Below, piece by piece: positions 1-8,657 of a DNA stretch of 64,000 bases. How positions within the stretch are numbered: position 1 is the stretch's first letter; every line of letters starts with the position of its first letter. Location: the NCBI GenBank assembly GCA_016932575.1, contig JAFGCO010000067.1:251432-315431 (forward strand), written 5' to 3'. Under the pieces are notes generated by a model, which was given only the letters and a program-made list of their open reading frames with translations, did no database searches and was not told the DNA's origin. A program made the translations under genes and the position numbers. The stretch comes from a bacterium. GTDB taxonomy: Bacteria > Zhuqueibacterota > QNDG01 > JAFGCO01.

Positions 1-868
1 GACCCTCTGTTTCGAGTACATATGTAGCAGCCAGACTGCCCATGCGTCCGGCTGTTTCCCAGGACAATCCGTAGCATCGGCCTTTGATTAATCCGGCACG
101 AAACGCATCACCTACACCTGTCGGATCTGAAATGATTTTCGGTCTGGCAACAGGAATCTCGATAATCTGATCATTATAAAAAATTTGTGCGCCTTTTTCC
201 CCCAAAGTGATAATAAGAACCTCAACCACGGACAGAATTTCCGATTTCTGAAATCCGGTTTTTTCTAAAAACAAATCATATTCATATTCATTGAGAATCA
301 ACAGTTTCGCCTGGGCGATAAATCGGCGAAGATCATCACCGCTGAAACGGGCAATCTGCTGACCCGGATCGCAAATAAAAGGCACGTTCATCAATCGGCA
401 TTCATCGGAAAGCATCAACATGGCTTCAGGATCATTGGGGGAAATCACGACCCAGTCTTCAGAAGACACGTCCGATGCATTTAAAGTCACTTTACCGGCA
501 AATTGCATTGCACCGCTGTAAAAACTGCAAATCTGATTGCCGACCTGGTCCGTATTGGCAAAAAAAGAGGCTGTAAATGCTTCGGGAAAAATAACCACGC
601 CAGCCGTATTGACACCGGCATTGTCTAAAAAGCACCGATAGGGTTCAAAATCCTGTCCCGCGGCTCCGACCAGCAATGGTTTTTCACCCAGCAACGCCAA
701 GCTGTACGCAATATTCGCCCCGGTACCACCTTGCTGTTTTTTCATGGTGTCGACCAGAAAACTCAGACTGATATGATCCAGCTTATCCGGTAAAATTTGA
801 TCGGTTATTCTACCCGGAAATGTCATCAGATAATCATATGCAATCGAACCGGTAATCACGAGTTTCAA
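1..868 (-). CDS. PfkB-family carbohydrate kinase (C-terminus cut by window edge)
   Basis: Reading the minus strand from a TTG at 868 gives an open frame to base 1, about 289 residues, so the C-terminus is missing. The N-terminus (KLVITGSIAYDYLMTFPGR) and the motif DPTGVGDAFRAGL near the end are signatures of the ribokinase/PfkB fold: the Gly-rich sugar-binding start and the anion hole with catalytic Asp in GVGDAF. The substrate (sugar or nucleoside, phosphorylated with ATP) cannot be told; the motif style is common in adenosine-kinase-like members. TTG is chosen because GAGGAGG lies 6-7 bases upstream and no ATG or GTG fits the family start. It is the last gene of a minus-strand run, 172 bases downstream of argS, with its own likely promoter. 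Cytosolic. Confidence 0.85.
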   Translation of the reverse strand, partial: MKLVITGSIAYDYLMTFPGRITDQILPDKLDHISLSFLVDTMKKQQGGTGANIAYSLALLGEKPLLVGAAGQDFEPYRCFLDNAGVNTAGVVIFPEAFTASFFANTDQVGNQICSFYSGAMQFAGKVTLNASDVSSEDWVVISPNDPEAMLMLSDECRLMNVPFICDPGQQIARFSGDDLRRFIAQAKLLILNEYEYDLFLEKTGFQKSEILSVVEVLIITLGEKGAQIFYNDQIIEIPVARPKIISDPTGVGDAFRAGLIKGRCYGLSWETAGRMGSLAATYVLETEG

Positions 869-885
869 CCTGTGCCTCCTCGAAT

Positions 886-914
886 ATTATATCACATTCC
901 GGTCATATCTTTAA
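886..914 (-). promoter_or_regulatory. Probable promoter of the PfkB kinase gene
   Basis: On the minus strand a perfect -10 TATAAT lies at 891-886, preceded by TG one base upstream (extended -10). The -35 position at 914-909 is poor (TTAAAG, 17-base spacing). The predicted transcript would start only a few bases before the Shine-Dalgarno at 881-875, giving a very short leader. Motif match only. Confidence 0.4.
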
Positions 915-1040
915 TAAACACGGGATTCATTTGAAAAACATTTATTGCTAATGAGGATCTTTTGGAAAAAGAGGGAATGTTTTTCACTTCATCCGTCATC
1001 CACCCGGCTTTTATCTCTGAACACTGAATCCCTATACAAC

Positions 1041-2708
1041 TCACATCTTCTCCGGATGTGATATGCCCAGCAATTCAAGCCCATTGGCCAAGACAATCTT
1101 TGTGGCCTTGCACAGCATCAAACGCGCATGAGTGGTCTCTTTATTCTCTGAAACCACGCGAAGAGAATCATCCATTTTACCAGCATGTTGAAAACGGTGA
1201 TAAGATGTGGCCAGATTTTCAAGATAGGCCGGAATACGATGTGGCTCATACTGATTTGCTGCATCAGAAACAACCCTGGGAAAATCAAGAAGAATTTTAA
1301 TCAAATCGATTTCTTCATTGGTTTTTAATAAAGCCGTATCACCCTGTATGTCCGGATCATATCCGCGGTCTCTGGCATGCTGTAATATACTGGAAATTCT
1401 TGCGTGGGCATATTGCACATAGTAAACCGGATTTTCATCAGACTGGGTTTTGGCCAAAGTAAGATCAAAATTCAAATGGCTGGACATTGACCGGTTTAAA
1501 AAAAAGTACCGGGTGACATCCACGCCCACCTCATCCATCAATTCATCCAAAGTGACAAAATTGGCTTTACGTGTGGACATCTTGATTTTTTCTTTGCCTT
1601 CAGTGAGTGTCACAAATTGATGGATCAGCACCTTGACTTTAGAATGGTCATATCCCAAAGCTTTCAATCCCGCCAGCACATCTGGATAGGTAGCAATATG
1701 ATCTGCGCCGAAAATATCAATGATCAGCTCGAATCCCCTGTCTATTTTATCCTTATGATAGGCAATGTCTGGCAGGCGATAGGTGGGTTCACCGGTCGAT
1801 TTCACAATCACACGATCCTGATCCAGATCAAGAGCGGTGGCTTTCAGCCATACCGCTCCGTCCAAATCATATGCCAGGCCCTTCTCTCGAAGTTCCTGAA
1901 TAACGCGATCTATTTTTTCAGTTTCATAGAGAGATTTTTCGTTGTAGTAAACATCAAAATGAATATCCATACGCTTAAGCGTAGTGTTGATATCCTGAAA
2001 AATTATCGATTCAGCAGTATCACGAAAACAGGGGGTTTCGTCCACACCTTGATCTTGAAGCGAATTGCCTTTCTCCTTGACAATGTGGCGTGCAATATCA
2101 CGAATATATTCTCCCTGATAATAATCGTCCGGAAATTCAACGGACTTCCCCAATAATTGCAGATACCGGTAGCGGACAGAATCTCCCAAAACACGCATCT
2201 GCCGTCCAGCATCATTAAAATAATATTCCCTTGTCACATTATGTCCGGTGGCTTTCAGCAATCTTGCGATTGTGTCACCCAGTACCGCCTGACGGCCATG
2301 ACCGATGGTCAGGGGACCTGTGGGATTTGCACTGACAAATTCAACCTGTGTTTTTTTCTGATTGCCCCAATCTGCATGACCGTATTTTTCCCGGGATTCG
2401 ATAATTCCAAGAAGCCCATGGTAAAGCACCTGATGATTGAGTGTAAAATTGATGAATCCCGCTCCCGCAACTTCAACATGGCTGACAATCCCGGGATCCA
2501 AATCGAAACGAGTGATTAATTCCTGGGCCAGTTGACGGGGATTTTTTTTGACTTTGGATGCCAGAATCATTGCGATATTCGTGGCCAGGTCACCATGCTC
2601 TTTCTGTTTGGGTGGAGACAAATCAATCGGCATGAAATCGTCTGAAAATATCTGCAGAGAATCTAAAGCGTGCTGAATTGCTTTTATTATTTTATCTTTA
2701 ACATCCAT
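1041..2708 (-). CDS. argS: Arginyl-tRNA synthetase
   Basis: 555 residues, the usual length for bacterial ArgRS. It charges tRNA-Arg with arginine using ATP in the cytosol. The N-terminal Add1-type domain is followed by the class I signature SANPTGPLTIGHGR (HIGH motif, about residue 130-143). The second signature region reads KMSTRKANFVTLDEL, the usual ArgRS form of KMSK. A C-terminal DALR anticodon-binding domain with many Arg/His residues closes the protein. The ATG overlaps the stop of rsfS by one base (TGATG), so the two genes are probably cotranscribed and translationally coupled. No abnormality seen. Confidence 0.97.
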   Translation of the reverse strand: MDVKDKIIKAIQHALDSLQIFSDDFMPIDLSPPKQKEHGDLATNIAMILASKVKKNPRQLAQELITRFDLDPGIVSHVEVAGAGFINFTLNHQVLYHGLLGIIESREKYGHADWGNQKKTQVEFVSANPTGPLTIGHGRQAVLGDTIARLLKATGHNVTREYYFNDAGRQMRVLGDSVRYRYLQLLGKSVEFPDDYYQGEYIRDIARHIVKEKGNSLQDQGVDETPCFRDTAESIIFQDINTTLKRMDIHFDVYYNEKSLYETEKIDRVIQELREKGLAYDLDGAVWLKATALDLDQDRVIVKSTGEPTYRLPDIAYHKDKIDRGFELIIDIFGADHIATYPDVLAGLKALGYDHSKVKVLIHQFVTLTEGKEKIKMSTRKANFVTLDELMDEVGVDVTRYFFLNRSMSSHLNFDLTLAKTQSDENPVYYVQYAHARISSILQHARDRGYDPDIQGDTALLKTNEEIDLIKILLDFPRVVSDAANQYEPHRIPAYLENLATSYHRFQHAGKMDDSLRVVSENKETTHARLMLCKATKIVLANGLELLGISHPEKM

Positions 2709-3067
2709 CAGTCATCTTCCTCAAAAGTTTCAATATCTGCATCACCCCACAAACGTTCCAAGCCATAAAATACACGCGCTTCCTTCTGAAAAACATGCAC
2801 AACAATGTCCACATAATCCAGCAGAACCCAATGAAAATAGTCGATGCCCTCCTGATGCCATGGTCTCTGTCCGTTTTCTTTCATACCTTTGTTCACTGCT
2901 TCTGCGATGGCTTTCACATGAACATCCGAGTCGCCATGACAACAAATAAAATAATCAGCCACACTGCTAATTGTGCGTAAATCCATTAAAACCACATCAT
3001 GGGCTTTTTTAGTCAGTGCGAGTTCAACAATCTGACGAGCAGTTCGATAAGATTCAGGGCGCGTCAC
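2708..3067 (-). CDS. rsfS: Ribosome silencing factor RsfS (Iojap/YbeB family)
   Basis: 119 residues, the full family length. RsfS binds ribosomal protein uL14 and blocks joining of the 50S and 30S subunits when nutrients are short. Typical family blocks are visible: DVVLMDLRTISSVADYFI near residue 24, then RPWHQEG followed by WVLLDYVDIVVHVF, and FYGLERLWGDA near the end. It overlaps the upstream LytR_C gene by 14 bases and the downstream argS by one base, so the three genes form a tight operon. Confidence is high from sequence pattern alone. Confidence 0.95.
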   Translation of the reverse strand: MTRPESYRTARQIVELALTKKAHDVVLMDLRTISSVADYFICCHGDSDVHVKAIAEAVNKGMKENGQRPWHQEGIDYFHWVLLDYVDIVVHVFQKEARVFYGLERLWGDADIETFEEDD

Positions 3068-3620
3068 GACTTTGCTCCACTACCTGCCAGCTGCTCAACG
3101 ATCGAAAATCTTTCCCCAAGATTACTGTTGCGTCAATTAAATACACAGCGTTTTCTTCCTGCAGTACCTGAGCTTCACCAATACCTAAATCTTTGGCCAA
3201 TTTAAGTCCGGCAGCTTTATTGCCCTGTCGATCGATAACCACACTATGTTCAACATTGTGAGATTCATAATTATCAGTTTTCACCACATCATACCCCTTG
3301 GCCCTCAGAAAATCTGTATAGCGAGCAGCCAATAACGGCACGCCGCATCCATTCAATACTTCGATACGCATCACCTCTGGAGCCTCAACTGGCGGGGAAG
3401 GTTCAATCGTTTCAACCACTTCCGGCGGTTTTGAGGAACATTGGCGAACAATAAATGAAATCAGGATGACGTTCACCAGAAAAACAACGATGGTTAATCC
3501 TTTTAATACGAGATTTCCCCATGCAACATCCCTCTGTGGGGGTCTTGGGGATCGCTTTTTTCTGGCCTGTGACGTGCTTTTTTTAATGGGTTGAACCCGG
3601 CGCCTTCGCTGGGCTGTCAT
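3054..3620 (-). CDS. Membrane-anchored LytR_C-domain protein
   Basis: 188 residues. The basic N-terminal tail (RRRRVQPIKKS...) leads into one membrane helix at about residues 37-60 (LVLKGLTIVVFLVNVILISFI). After a Pro/Glu-rich linker comes a domain beginning VMRIEVLNGCGVPLLAARYTDFL and containing VIDRQGN, which matches the LytR/CpsA/Psr C-terminal (LytR_C) domain. It lacks the catalytic LCP domain, so it is not a phosphotransferase by itself. In many FCB genomes such a protein sits directly before rsfS. The domain probably faces the periplasm; its molecular job is unknown. The start is firm: ATG with GGGGAGGAG six bases upstream. Confidence 0.85.
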   Translation of the reverse strand: MTAQRRRRVQPIKKSTSQARKKRSPRPPQRDVAWGNLVLKGLTIVVFLVNVILISFIVRQCSSKPPEVVETIEPSPPVEAPEVMRIEVLNGCGVPLLAARYTDFLRAKGYDVVKTDNYESHNVEHSVVIDRQGNKAAGLKLAKDLGIGEAQVLQEENAVYLIDATVILGKDFRSLSSWQVVEQSRDAP

Positions 3621-3667
3621 TGTTACTCCTCCCCATCATGAGTAAAATCAAAATTAATTAAAAAAAT

Positions 3668-3690
3668 GACCGAGACAGTATGGCTCGGTC
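3668..3690 (-). terminator. Rho-independent terminator after the small exported protein
   Basis: The inverted repeat GACCGAG/CTCGGTC (7 bp, 9-base loop) is followed on the minus strand by CATTTTTTT. It sits 34 bases after the stop of the 3724-4179 gene and separates it from the LytR_C-rsfS-argS operon. Confidence 0.7.
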
Positions 3691-3723
3691 TGTGAAAATG
3701 AACCCCAATTATATCAGCAGCAT

Positions 3724-4179
3724 TCACCAACCATACCGATATGGTGACACCATCATGAACGGATAACTTTCATAATCAAAAGAGATTATCATATTCTTTG
3801 TGGGGCGGTAAAGGAGATGGGCGCCCTGAAGAAAAAAATTGCCCTGCTGAGAAGACAGCGTGGAACGATCGCCACCAAACGGCTGATGCATATAACCGAT
3901 TCGTAATTGCATAAGAAGCGGATCCGAAAAACGATAAGTCATCGTGTTTAAATAGAGTCCCACATTTGTACTTCGATCGCCCGAAGACAAGTAAGAAAGT
4001 GAATAACTGTGGCTCATTTCAAACTTAGCAGGATCGATAAGATAGTTTAAAAACCCACTCGGTTTCTGAACAAGTTCGGAGGGTTTGAAGACACTTTTTT
4101 TGTCTGTTAAATCCTGACTAAAAACCGATAAAGAAATCAGGAGGATCATTAAAACGGCAACGAAAAAATAAGGCTTCAT
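3724..4179 (-). CDS. Small exported protein, probably outer-membrane associated
   Basis: 151 residues from the ATG at 4179, chosen because AAAGGAG lies 8 bases upstream; the in-frame GTG at 4188 lies too close to that site. An N-terminal signal peptide is clear (MKPYFFVAVLMILLISLSVFSQ, cleavage probably after SVFS). The mature part has alternating aromatic/polar stretches such as MQLRIGYMHQPFGG and LLYRPTKNMIISFDY, which suggest beta strands. I do not recognise a named family; similar short proteins occur in uncultured FCB genomes. It is a single-gene unit, with a promoter/operator candidate upstream and a terminator downstream. Confidence 0.7.
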   Translation of the reverse strand: MKPYFFVAVLMILLISLSVFSQDLTDKKSVFKPSELVQKPSGFLNYLIDPAKFEMSHSYSLSYLSSGDRSTNVGLYLNTMTYRFSDPLLMQLRIGYMHQPFGGDRSTLSSQQGNFFLQGAHLLYRPTKNMIISFDYESYPFMMVSPYRYGW

Positions 4180-4214
4180 TGAAATCACTCCTTTACAATC
4201 ATAAAAACCTTCAA

Positions 4215-4248
4215 TTGGTAATTAATCAATTTTACCAATAAAAGTCAA
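4215..4248 (-). promoter_or_regulatory. Promoter with overlapping palindromic operator candidate
   Basis: On the minus strand a -35 TTGACT (4248-4243) is followed after 17 bases by a weak -10 TTAATT. A 7-bp-arm palindrome, TTGGTAA-10 bases-TTACCAA (4215-4238), covers the spacer and -10, as a repressor site would. A near-identical half (TTGGTAATAAATCA) recurs at 7005-7017 between the CARDB and FadL genes. Regulator unknown. Confidence 0.4.
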
Positions 4249-4305
4249 CTTCTTTTTAATAAACGCATCATTCAAATCGAAAGATCCGGAAACATGACAT
4301 AAAAA

Positions 4306-4332
4306 AGCCGCCGGCATGTATTGCCGGCGGCT
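4306..4332 (-). terminator. Strong Rho-independent terminator after the CARDB protein gene
   Basis: A perfect 11-bp stem (AGCCGCCGGCA/TGCCGGCGGCT) with a 5-base loop is followed on the minus strand by TTTTTT. It lies 24 bases beyond the stop codon at 4356. Confidence 0.88.
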
Positions 4333-4355
4333 CCTCAAATCTGAAAAAACAGATA

Positions 4356-6884
4356 TTACTGAACAAGAATCATTTTTCTCAGTTCTTTGAAAGATCCTGC
4401 AGAAATCTGATAGAAATAAACACCCGTTGCCACTTTATCCCCAAATTGGTTGGTGCCATCCCAAATCACTTCATGATTCCCCGCTTCCACAGTCTTGTTT
4501 ACCAATACACGGATTACCTGACCATGAATGTTACTGATAACCAATTTGACATCCGATGTTTTTGGCAGTGCATAGGAAATAGATGTCTGCGGATTGAATG
4601 GATTGGGATAATTCTGATTCAATGCGAAATCGGCAGGAATGCCTTGCATGTCAACCCCGCTTGCCACATAAGAGAACCCCAATGTAGATTCATTATTGTC
4701 ATCATTCTCTTCAGTGACCGCATTGTCGGGATCAACAACCGCTTTCAGAGTATAATCACCCGTTGTTAAAGCATCTTCCAGGTTGATTGTATCCCAGTAA
4801 TTCTCCGATGCACCAGCTTCCAGAGCTGCAACATCAACGGTACCAACCAGGCTTTCCGAGCCGTTCACCAACAGATAGTTCAGCTGCGTCGCTGCAGAAG
4901 CCACTTCTCCGGTGTTTGACACGGTGACTTTTGTCTCGACCACTTTCTCACCCGTGGCCTGCGCCATAACCAACAGACATGTCAGGTCTGGTTTGGGAAC
5001 TACAATCTGAATCTGCTTGCTCGCCGTATTATTGTTTTCTGCAGTTTCATCGACTGCATCATCACCATCGACAAGCGCACCTATAAAATAGGCCCCTTCA
5101 GTCAGACCTGCATCCAAAGTGACAGTATTGCTGAATGCGGCTTCCTCATCCATTTCCAGCTCACCAACAGGATTTGTAGCCAGCAAATCGTCATTCGGGG
5201 TAATTAAATCGTCTGTTGAAAGATAAAGATCTACTTTGGATGCCACCCCTGAAGCCTTTTCACCGATATTTTTAACCACATTATCGATGATCAATTCTTG
5301 ACCGGGCTGCAACGTAAGCGGGTCCACGATCAATTGTGAACAGACAAGATCGGGCATAATAAACTGACGGCGGATCACCACATTATCAATAAAAGTGCCT
5401 TCCCGGTGTCCGGTATTGTTACTGGTGAAATTAAATGCGATTTTGATTCCATCGGCATCTTTCAGTGAACCAAAATTTGGCCAGGCCATCAAATCGAGCT
5501 GCTTATACAGCCAGCCGTATGTGTCGGTATTGTATTCGTATCCCCTCCATGCACCTCCGACACTGACAAGCACTTTCACTTTATCTGATCCGCTGTGAAG
5601 TTGTTGAGTAAAAACAAAACTCAAATCTGCCTTCTGGCACCCGATCAGATCAAAGGGCCCGTATTCAACCCAACTGTCGGCGTTGTCCGCATATCCATAT
5701 TTCGGATAGGTATTGGGAACCCCGTTATAATTGCTGGCCGTACACCAAATGCTGTAGTCTCCCTCAAACGGTTTGGTCTTATTCCACCCCCAGCTATAAT
5801 TCCCATTGCCCGGATGTCGCGACCAGCCTCCACTCGGAAATTTCATATCAAAATCTTCATTTAACACAACATCCCAGCCTGAATAGGGTGCAATGGTAAA
5901 ACTCGCTGCATCGGTTACCAGCTGGTTATTGTCTTCATCCTCTTCAACAATGACATCCATATGATCCACAACAGCCCCGATATAATAATTCGCGGGCTGC
6001 AATACAACCGGCGTTTTGGTATCGATTGACAAAACATCGCTCTCGTTAACACCCAGATCAACCGGAAAATTAAACACTCCCAAAAGCAGGTCGCTGTCAA
6101 CATCGATGGAAGCATCCTTGGAAATAAAAAGCTGCACATTTGATGTGGGTGCCGGGTTTTGTCCGATATTGGATATCGTCGTGGTGATACGAAGCGGTTG
6201 CCCCTGCACATGCGCTCCCGAAGTAAAATTGATTTCGTCCAATGAAAGATCCGGCCAGCCTGTAAAATATTTCTTGATCATTACACTGTCCACAAAGGCA
6301 CCCATACTTGCGCCCGCTGCGTTACTGTAAAAACTAAAACCAAGATATACATTTTTCAGACCGAGCAGATTGCCCAGGCCGGGCCAGGCGGACAAATCAA
6401 ATTCAAAGCGCTTCCAGCCATTGCTGTTGCCGCTGTAAGCGTTGCCCTGCCAATTATGGTCGCCCTTCTGTGCATAAACACCGACCCCGTCATTTGTACT
6501 GATTGAATATTTCATGTAAAAACTGAAGGTGGCTTCAGTACAGTACTGTAAATTAATAGGACCGATCACTGCCCATGCACTCATATTATTGGCATAATTA
6601 CCTGTGGGAAATCGTGTGGGTTTACCATTCAGATTTTTCGAAGCGCACCAAATGCTGTACGTTCCTTCATAGGGTTCATGCTGGCTTCTGCCCCAGGTAT
6701 AATCCCCTGTCTCCGCGTACGTGTCCCAATCGGCTGGATAGACCGTCTCAAAATCTTCCGAAACCTCTGTCACCCAGCCCGACAAGGTTCGATCCCCCCC
6801 GGCAAATGCATAGGGTAAAATGAGTAAAAATGCCAGGATAGAGATCAACGTAACTTTCCACTTTCTTCCACTCGCCTTCGACAT
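4356..6884 (-). CDS. Secreted CARDB/jelly-roll protein with FlgD-like sorting tail
   Basis: 842 residues. Signal peptide at about 8-28 (WKVTLISILAFLLILPYAFAG). Then two copies of an about 300-residue unit: a jelly-roll/MAM-like module starting with 'EDFE..YP' or 'NEDFDMKFP', followed by a CARDB (adhesion, archaeal/bacterial) Ig-like domain beginning WPDLSLDEI or MPDLVCSQL. A third CARDB domain starts KPDLTCLLV. The C-terminus has NYPNPFNPQTSI and a FlgD-like beta domain ending RKMILVQ, a tail that in Bacteroidota relatives is a type IX secretion signal. No catalytic residues were seen, so a structural or adhesive surface protein is likely. Start: ATG with AAGGAGG six bases before. It is monocistronic, divergent from the FadL gene. 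Confidence 0.85.
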   Translation of the reverse strand: MSKASGRKWKVTLISILAFLLILPYAFAGGDRTLSGWVTEVSEDFETVYPADWDTYAETGDYTWGRSQHEPYEGTYSIWCASKNLNGKPTRFPTGNYANNMSAWAVIGPINLQYCTEATFSFYMKYSISTNDGVGVYAQKGDHNWQGNAYSGNSNGWKRFEFDLSAWPGLGNLLGLKNVYLGFSFYSNAAGASMGAFVDSVMIKKYFTGWPDLSLDEINFTSGAHVQGQPLRITTTISNIGQNPAPTSNVQLFISKDASIDVDSDLLLGVFNFPVDLGVNESDVLSIDTKTPVVLQPANYYIGAVVDHMDVIVEEDEDNNQLVTDAASFTIAPYSGWDVVLNEDFDMKFPSGGWSRHPGNGNYSWGWNKTKPFEGDYSIWCTASNYNGVPNTYPKYGYADNADSWVEYGPFDLIGCQKADLSFVFTQQLHSGSDKVKVLVSVGGAWRGYEYNTDTYGWLYKQLDLMAWPNFGSLKDADGIKIAFNFTSNNTGHREGTFIDNVVIRRQFIMPDLVCSQLIVDPLTLQPGQELIIDNVVKNIGEKASGVASKVDLYLSTDDLITPNDDLLATNPVGELEMDEEAAFSNTVTLDAGLTEGAYFIGALVDGDDAVDETAENNNTASKQIQIVVPKPDLTCLLVMAQATGEKVVETKVTVSNTGEVASAATQLNYLLVNGSESLVGTVDVAALEAGASENYWDTINLEDALTTGDYTLKAVVDPDNAVTEENDDNNESTLGFSYVASGVDMQGIPADFALNQNYPNPFNPQTSISYALPKTSDVKLVISNIHGQVIRVLVNKTVEAGNHEVIWDGTNQFGDKVATGVYFYQISAGSFKELRKMILVQ

Positions 6885-7019
6885 TTTGACCTCCTTAATT
6901 TTTGTTTTACCCGGTTAAGCATTGAATTTTAACTACATTTTCTGTAAAAATCAAGCCTTTTTGCATATTTTTAATAATTTTATAAATTATACAATAATAA
7001 TAAATTGGTAATAAATCAG

Positions 7020-7048
7020 TTGACAAATTCAATTTTTCGGATTATTTT
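7020..7048 (+). promoter_or_regulatory. Sigma-70-type promoter of the FadL-family gene
   Basis: Perfect -35 TTGACA (7020-7025), 17-base spacer and TATTTT at 7043-7048, about 50 bases before the ATG at 7105. On the other strand a perfect -10 TATAAT (6991-6986) may serve the CARDB gene, giving divergent promoters within 60 bases. The half-operator TTGGTAATAAATCA lies just upstream of the -35. Confidence 0.55.
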
Positions 7049-7104
7049 CATTCTGATAACCGAATTTTCATCATTCATCACCATCAAACAAACTGGAGGG
7101 CTGT

Positions 7105-8604
7105 ATGACAAGAAAGTCATGGATCATTAGCGTGCTTCTGGTGCTGGTCGTGTCCACGGCGGGGATTGCCAGCAACGGAACTCAGATTGGCACCATCGGG
7201 GGGCGTTCAACGGCAATGGGAAGCTCATTCCGGGGACTGGCCGATGACTGGAGCGCCGTTTTCTTCAACCCGGCAGGACTCACCCAGCTCGGCAAAATCA
7301 CCGTGGGAGCATCTCTGGGAACCATTACACCCAAGGGGAGCTACAAACCGGCGCCCTATGGTGTTTATCCCACCGATTGTTTAATAACCGATGAAGTGGA
7401 TCTGGAGCCGAAAACATTCCTGGTCCCTGCAATGGGTGTATTTTTTAAACCGGCGGAAAAACTGGTGGCCGGCCTGGGTGTTTTTGCGCCCTTCGGTCTG
7501 GGCACGGAATGGGATTTAATCCGGTTAACAGACACATACGGAAATTCTGAAGGCATCTCCAAAAAAAATGAGCATTTCAGCGATCATCAGGTGATCTGCA
7601 TTCAGCCCACACTGGCCTATGACATTTCGGACAAATTGTCCGTCGGCCTGGGCGGCAGCTACATTACGGGTAAAATGACCATCGATCAGGTGGTGATGGT
7701 CATGAATCCCTTCAATGAACAAATTGAAGCACAACAGGGTGTATTTATAACAAAATGGCAGGGATTACAAAGTTTATTTCCAAATCTTCCATCGTTAAGC
7801 GAAATTCAAAATCGTCTGGCCGTGGAAAATAATTTATCAGGTGATGGCTCTGCTATAGGCGTTAACATCGGTATGCTATATAAGATAAATGATAAACTAA
7901 GAATTGGTATTTCAGCACAATACTATACAGACCTGAAGCTTGAAGGTACCATCGATCAAACAATAATTCCCTTTGGCGACATGGAAAAAGTTACTGTTAT
8001 GAATACCATTCCTTCGCAAGTTTTTGAAGGGGAAGAAAAGAAAATGGAAGCCATTGGATTATTCTATGGTAAGAATAATCCAAAATCATGGGATGTCGAA
8101 GCCGACCTGCCGCTGCCCATGACCGCGGGCATCGGCCTGGCCTATAAGGCCACCCCTAAATTAAACCTCACCCTGGATGCCTCATGGACCAACTGGGCGA
8201 GCTGGGATGAAATTGACATTATTCCGAAAAAAGCAGGATACGACACCCTGACCATGAAGGAAAACTGGAAAGACACCTGGCAGATCGGCGCCGGCGCGGA
8301 ATTTCAGGTAAAAAAATGCCTTTCCATCCTGGGCGGGCTGTACACGGTCGACACTCCCTGTCCGGACAAAAGCATCAGCCCCACCATTCTCGATCCGATC
8401 CGCCGCTGGGTATTGACCGGCGGACTGGGGTATAAAAAGGGCAAACTTGCCGTCAATCTCACAGGGGAATGGGTGATGTTTCAAGACAAGGAACTGGGTT
8501 CTGAGGATTATGAGTATGATGCAGATGACATTCCAGAGAACTACGCGGGCGTTTACAAATTCAGCGCGTACGTGGTGACGCTGGCCACGCAAATTGATTT
8601 GTAA
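7105..8604 (+). CDS. OmpP1/FadL/TodX-family outer membrane transport protein
   Basis: 499 residues. Signal peptide (SWIISVLLVLVVSTAGIAS) then the family start NGTQIGTIGGRSTAMGSSFRG, DDWSAVFFNPAGL: the NPA motif near residue 59 is the mark of FadL-type barrels, where the N-terminal hatch blocks the pore. Repeated beta-strand patterns with aromatic ends follow (VGLGGSYITGKM, LGYKKGKLAVNLTGEWVMF). The family moves hydrophobic compounds such as fatty acids or aromatics across the outer membrane. GGAGGG lies 7 bases before ATG. The middle (about bases 7740-8080) is more AT-rich than both flanks. Monocistronic, with a promoter and a bidirectional terminator. Confidence 0.88.
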   Translation: MTRKSWIISVLLVLVVSTAGIASNGTQIGTIGGRSTAMGSSFRGLADDWSAVFFNPAGLTQLGKITVGASLGTITPKGSYKPAPYGVYPTDCLITDEVDLEPKTFLVPAMGVFFKPAEKLVAGLGVFAPFGLGTEWDLIRLTDTYGNSEGISKKNEHFSDHQVICIQPTLAYDISDKLSVGLGGSYITGKMTIDQVVMVMNPFNEQIEAQQGVFITKWQGLQSLFPNLPSLSEIQNRLAVENNLSGDGSAIGVNIGMLYKINDKLRIGISAQYYTDLKLEGTIDQTIIPFGDMEKVTVMNTIPSQVFEGEEKKMEAIGLFYGKNNPKSWDVEADLPLPMTAGIGLAYKATPKLNLTLDASWTNWASWDEIDIIPKKAGYDTLTMKENWKDTWQIGAGAEFQVKKCLSILGGLYTVDTPCPDKSISPTILDPIRRWVLTGGLGYKKGKLAVNLTGEWVMFQDKELGSEDYEYDADDIPENYAGVYKFSAYVVTLATQIDL

Positions 8605-8629
8605 TTTGAATAACAGCATATAATAATAA

Positions 8630-8657
8630 AAAGCCGGGCACGCCCCGGCTTTTTTTT
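8630..8657 (+). terminator. Bidirectional terminator between convergent genes
   Basis: AAAGCCGGG/CCCGGCTTT, a 9-bp stem with a 5-base loop, followed by a run of eight T on the plus strand. It lies 25 bases after the FadL stop and directly at the stop of the minus-strand cohesin-like gene, so it can end transcription from both sides. Confidence 0.85.

Noticed and set aside
1617-2156. 179-codon plus-strand ORF
   Set aside because: Antisense shadow of argS with no start signal or family resemblance.
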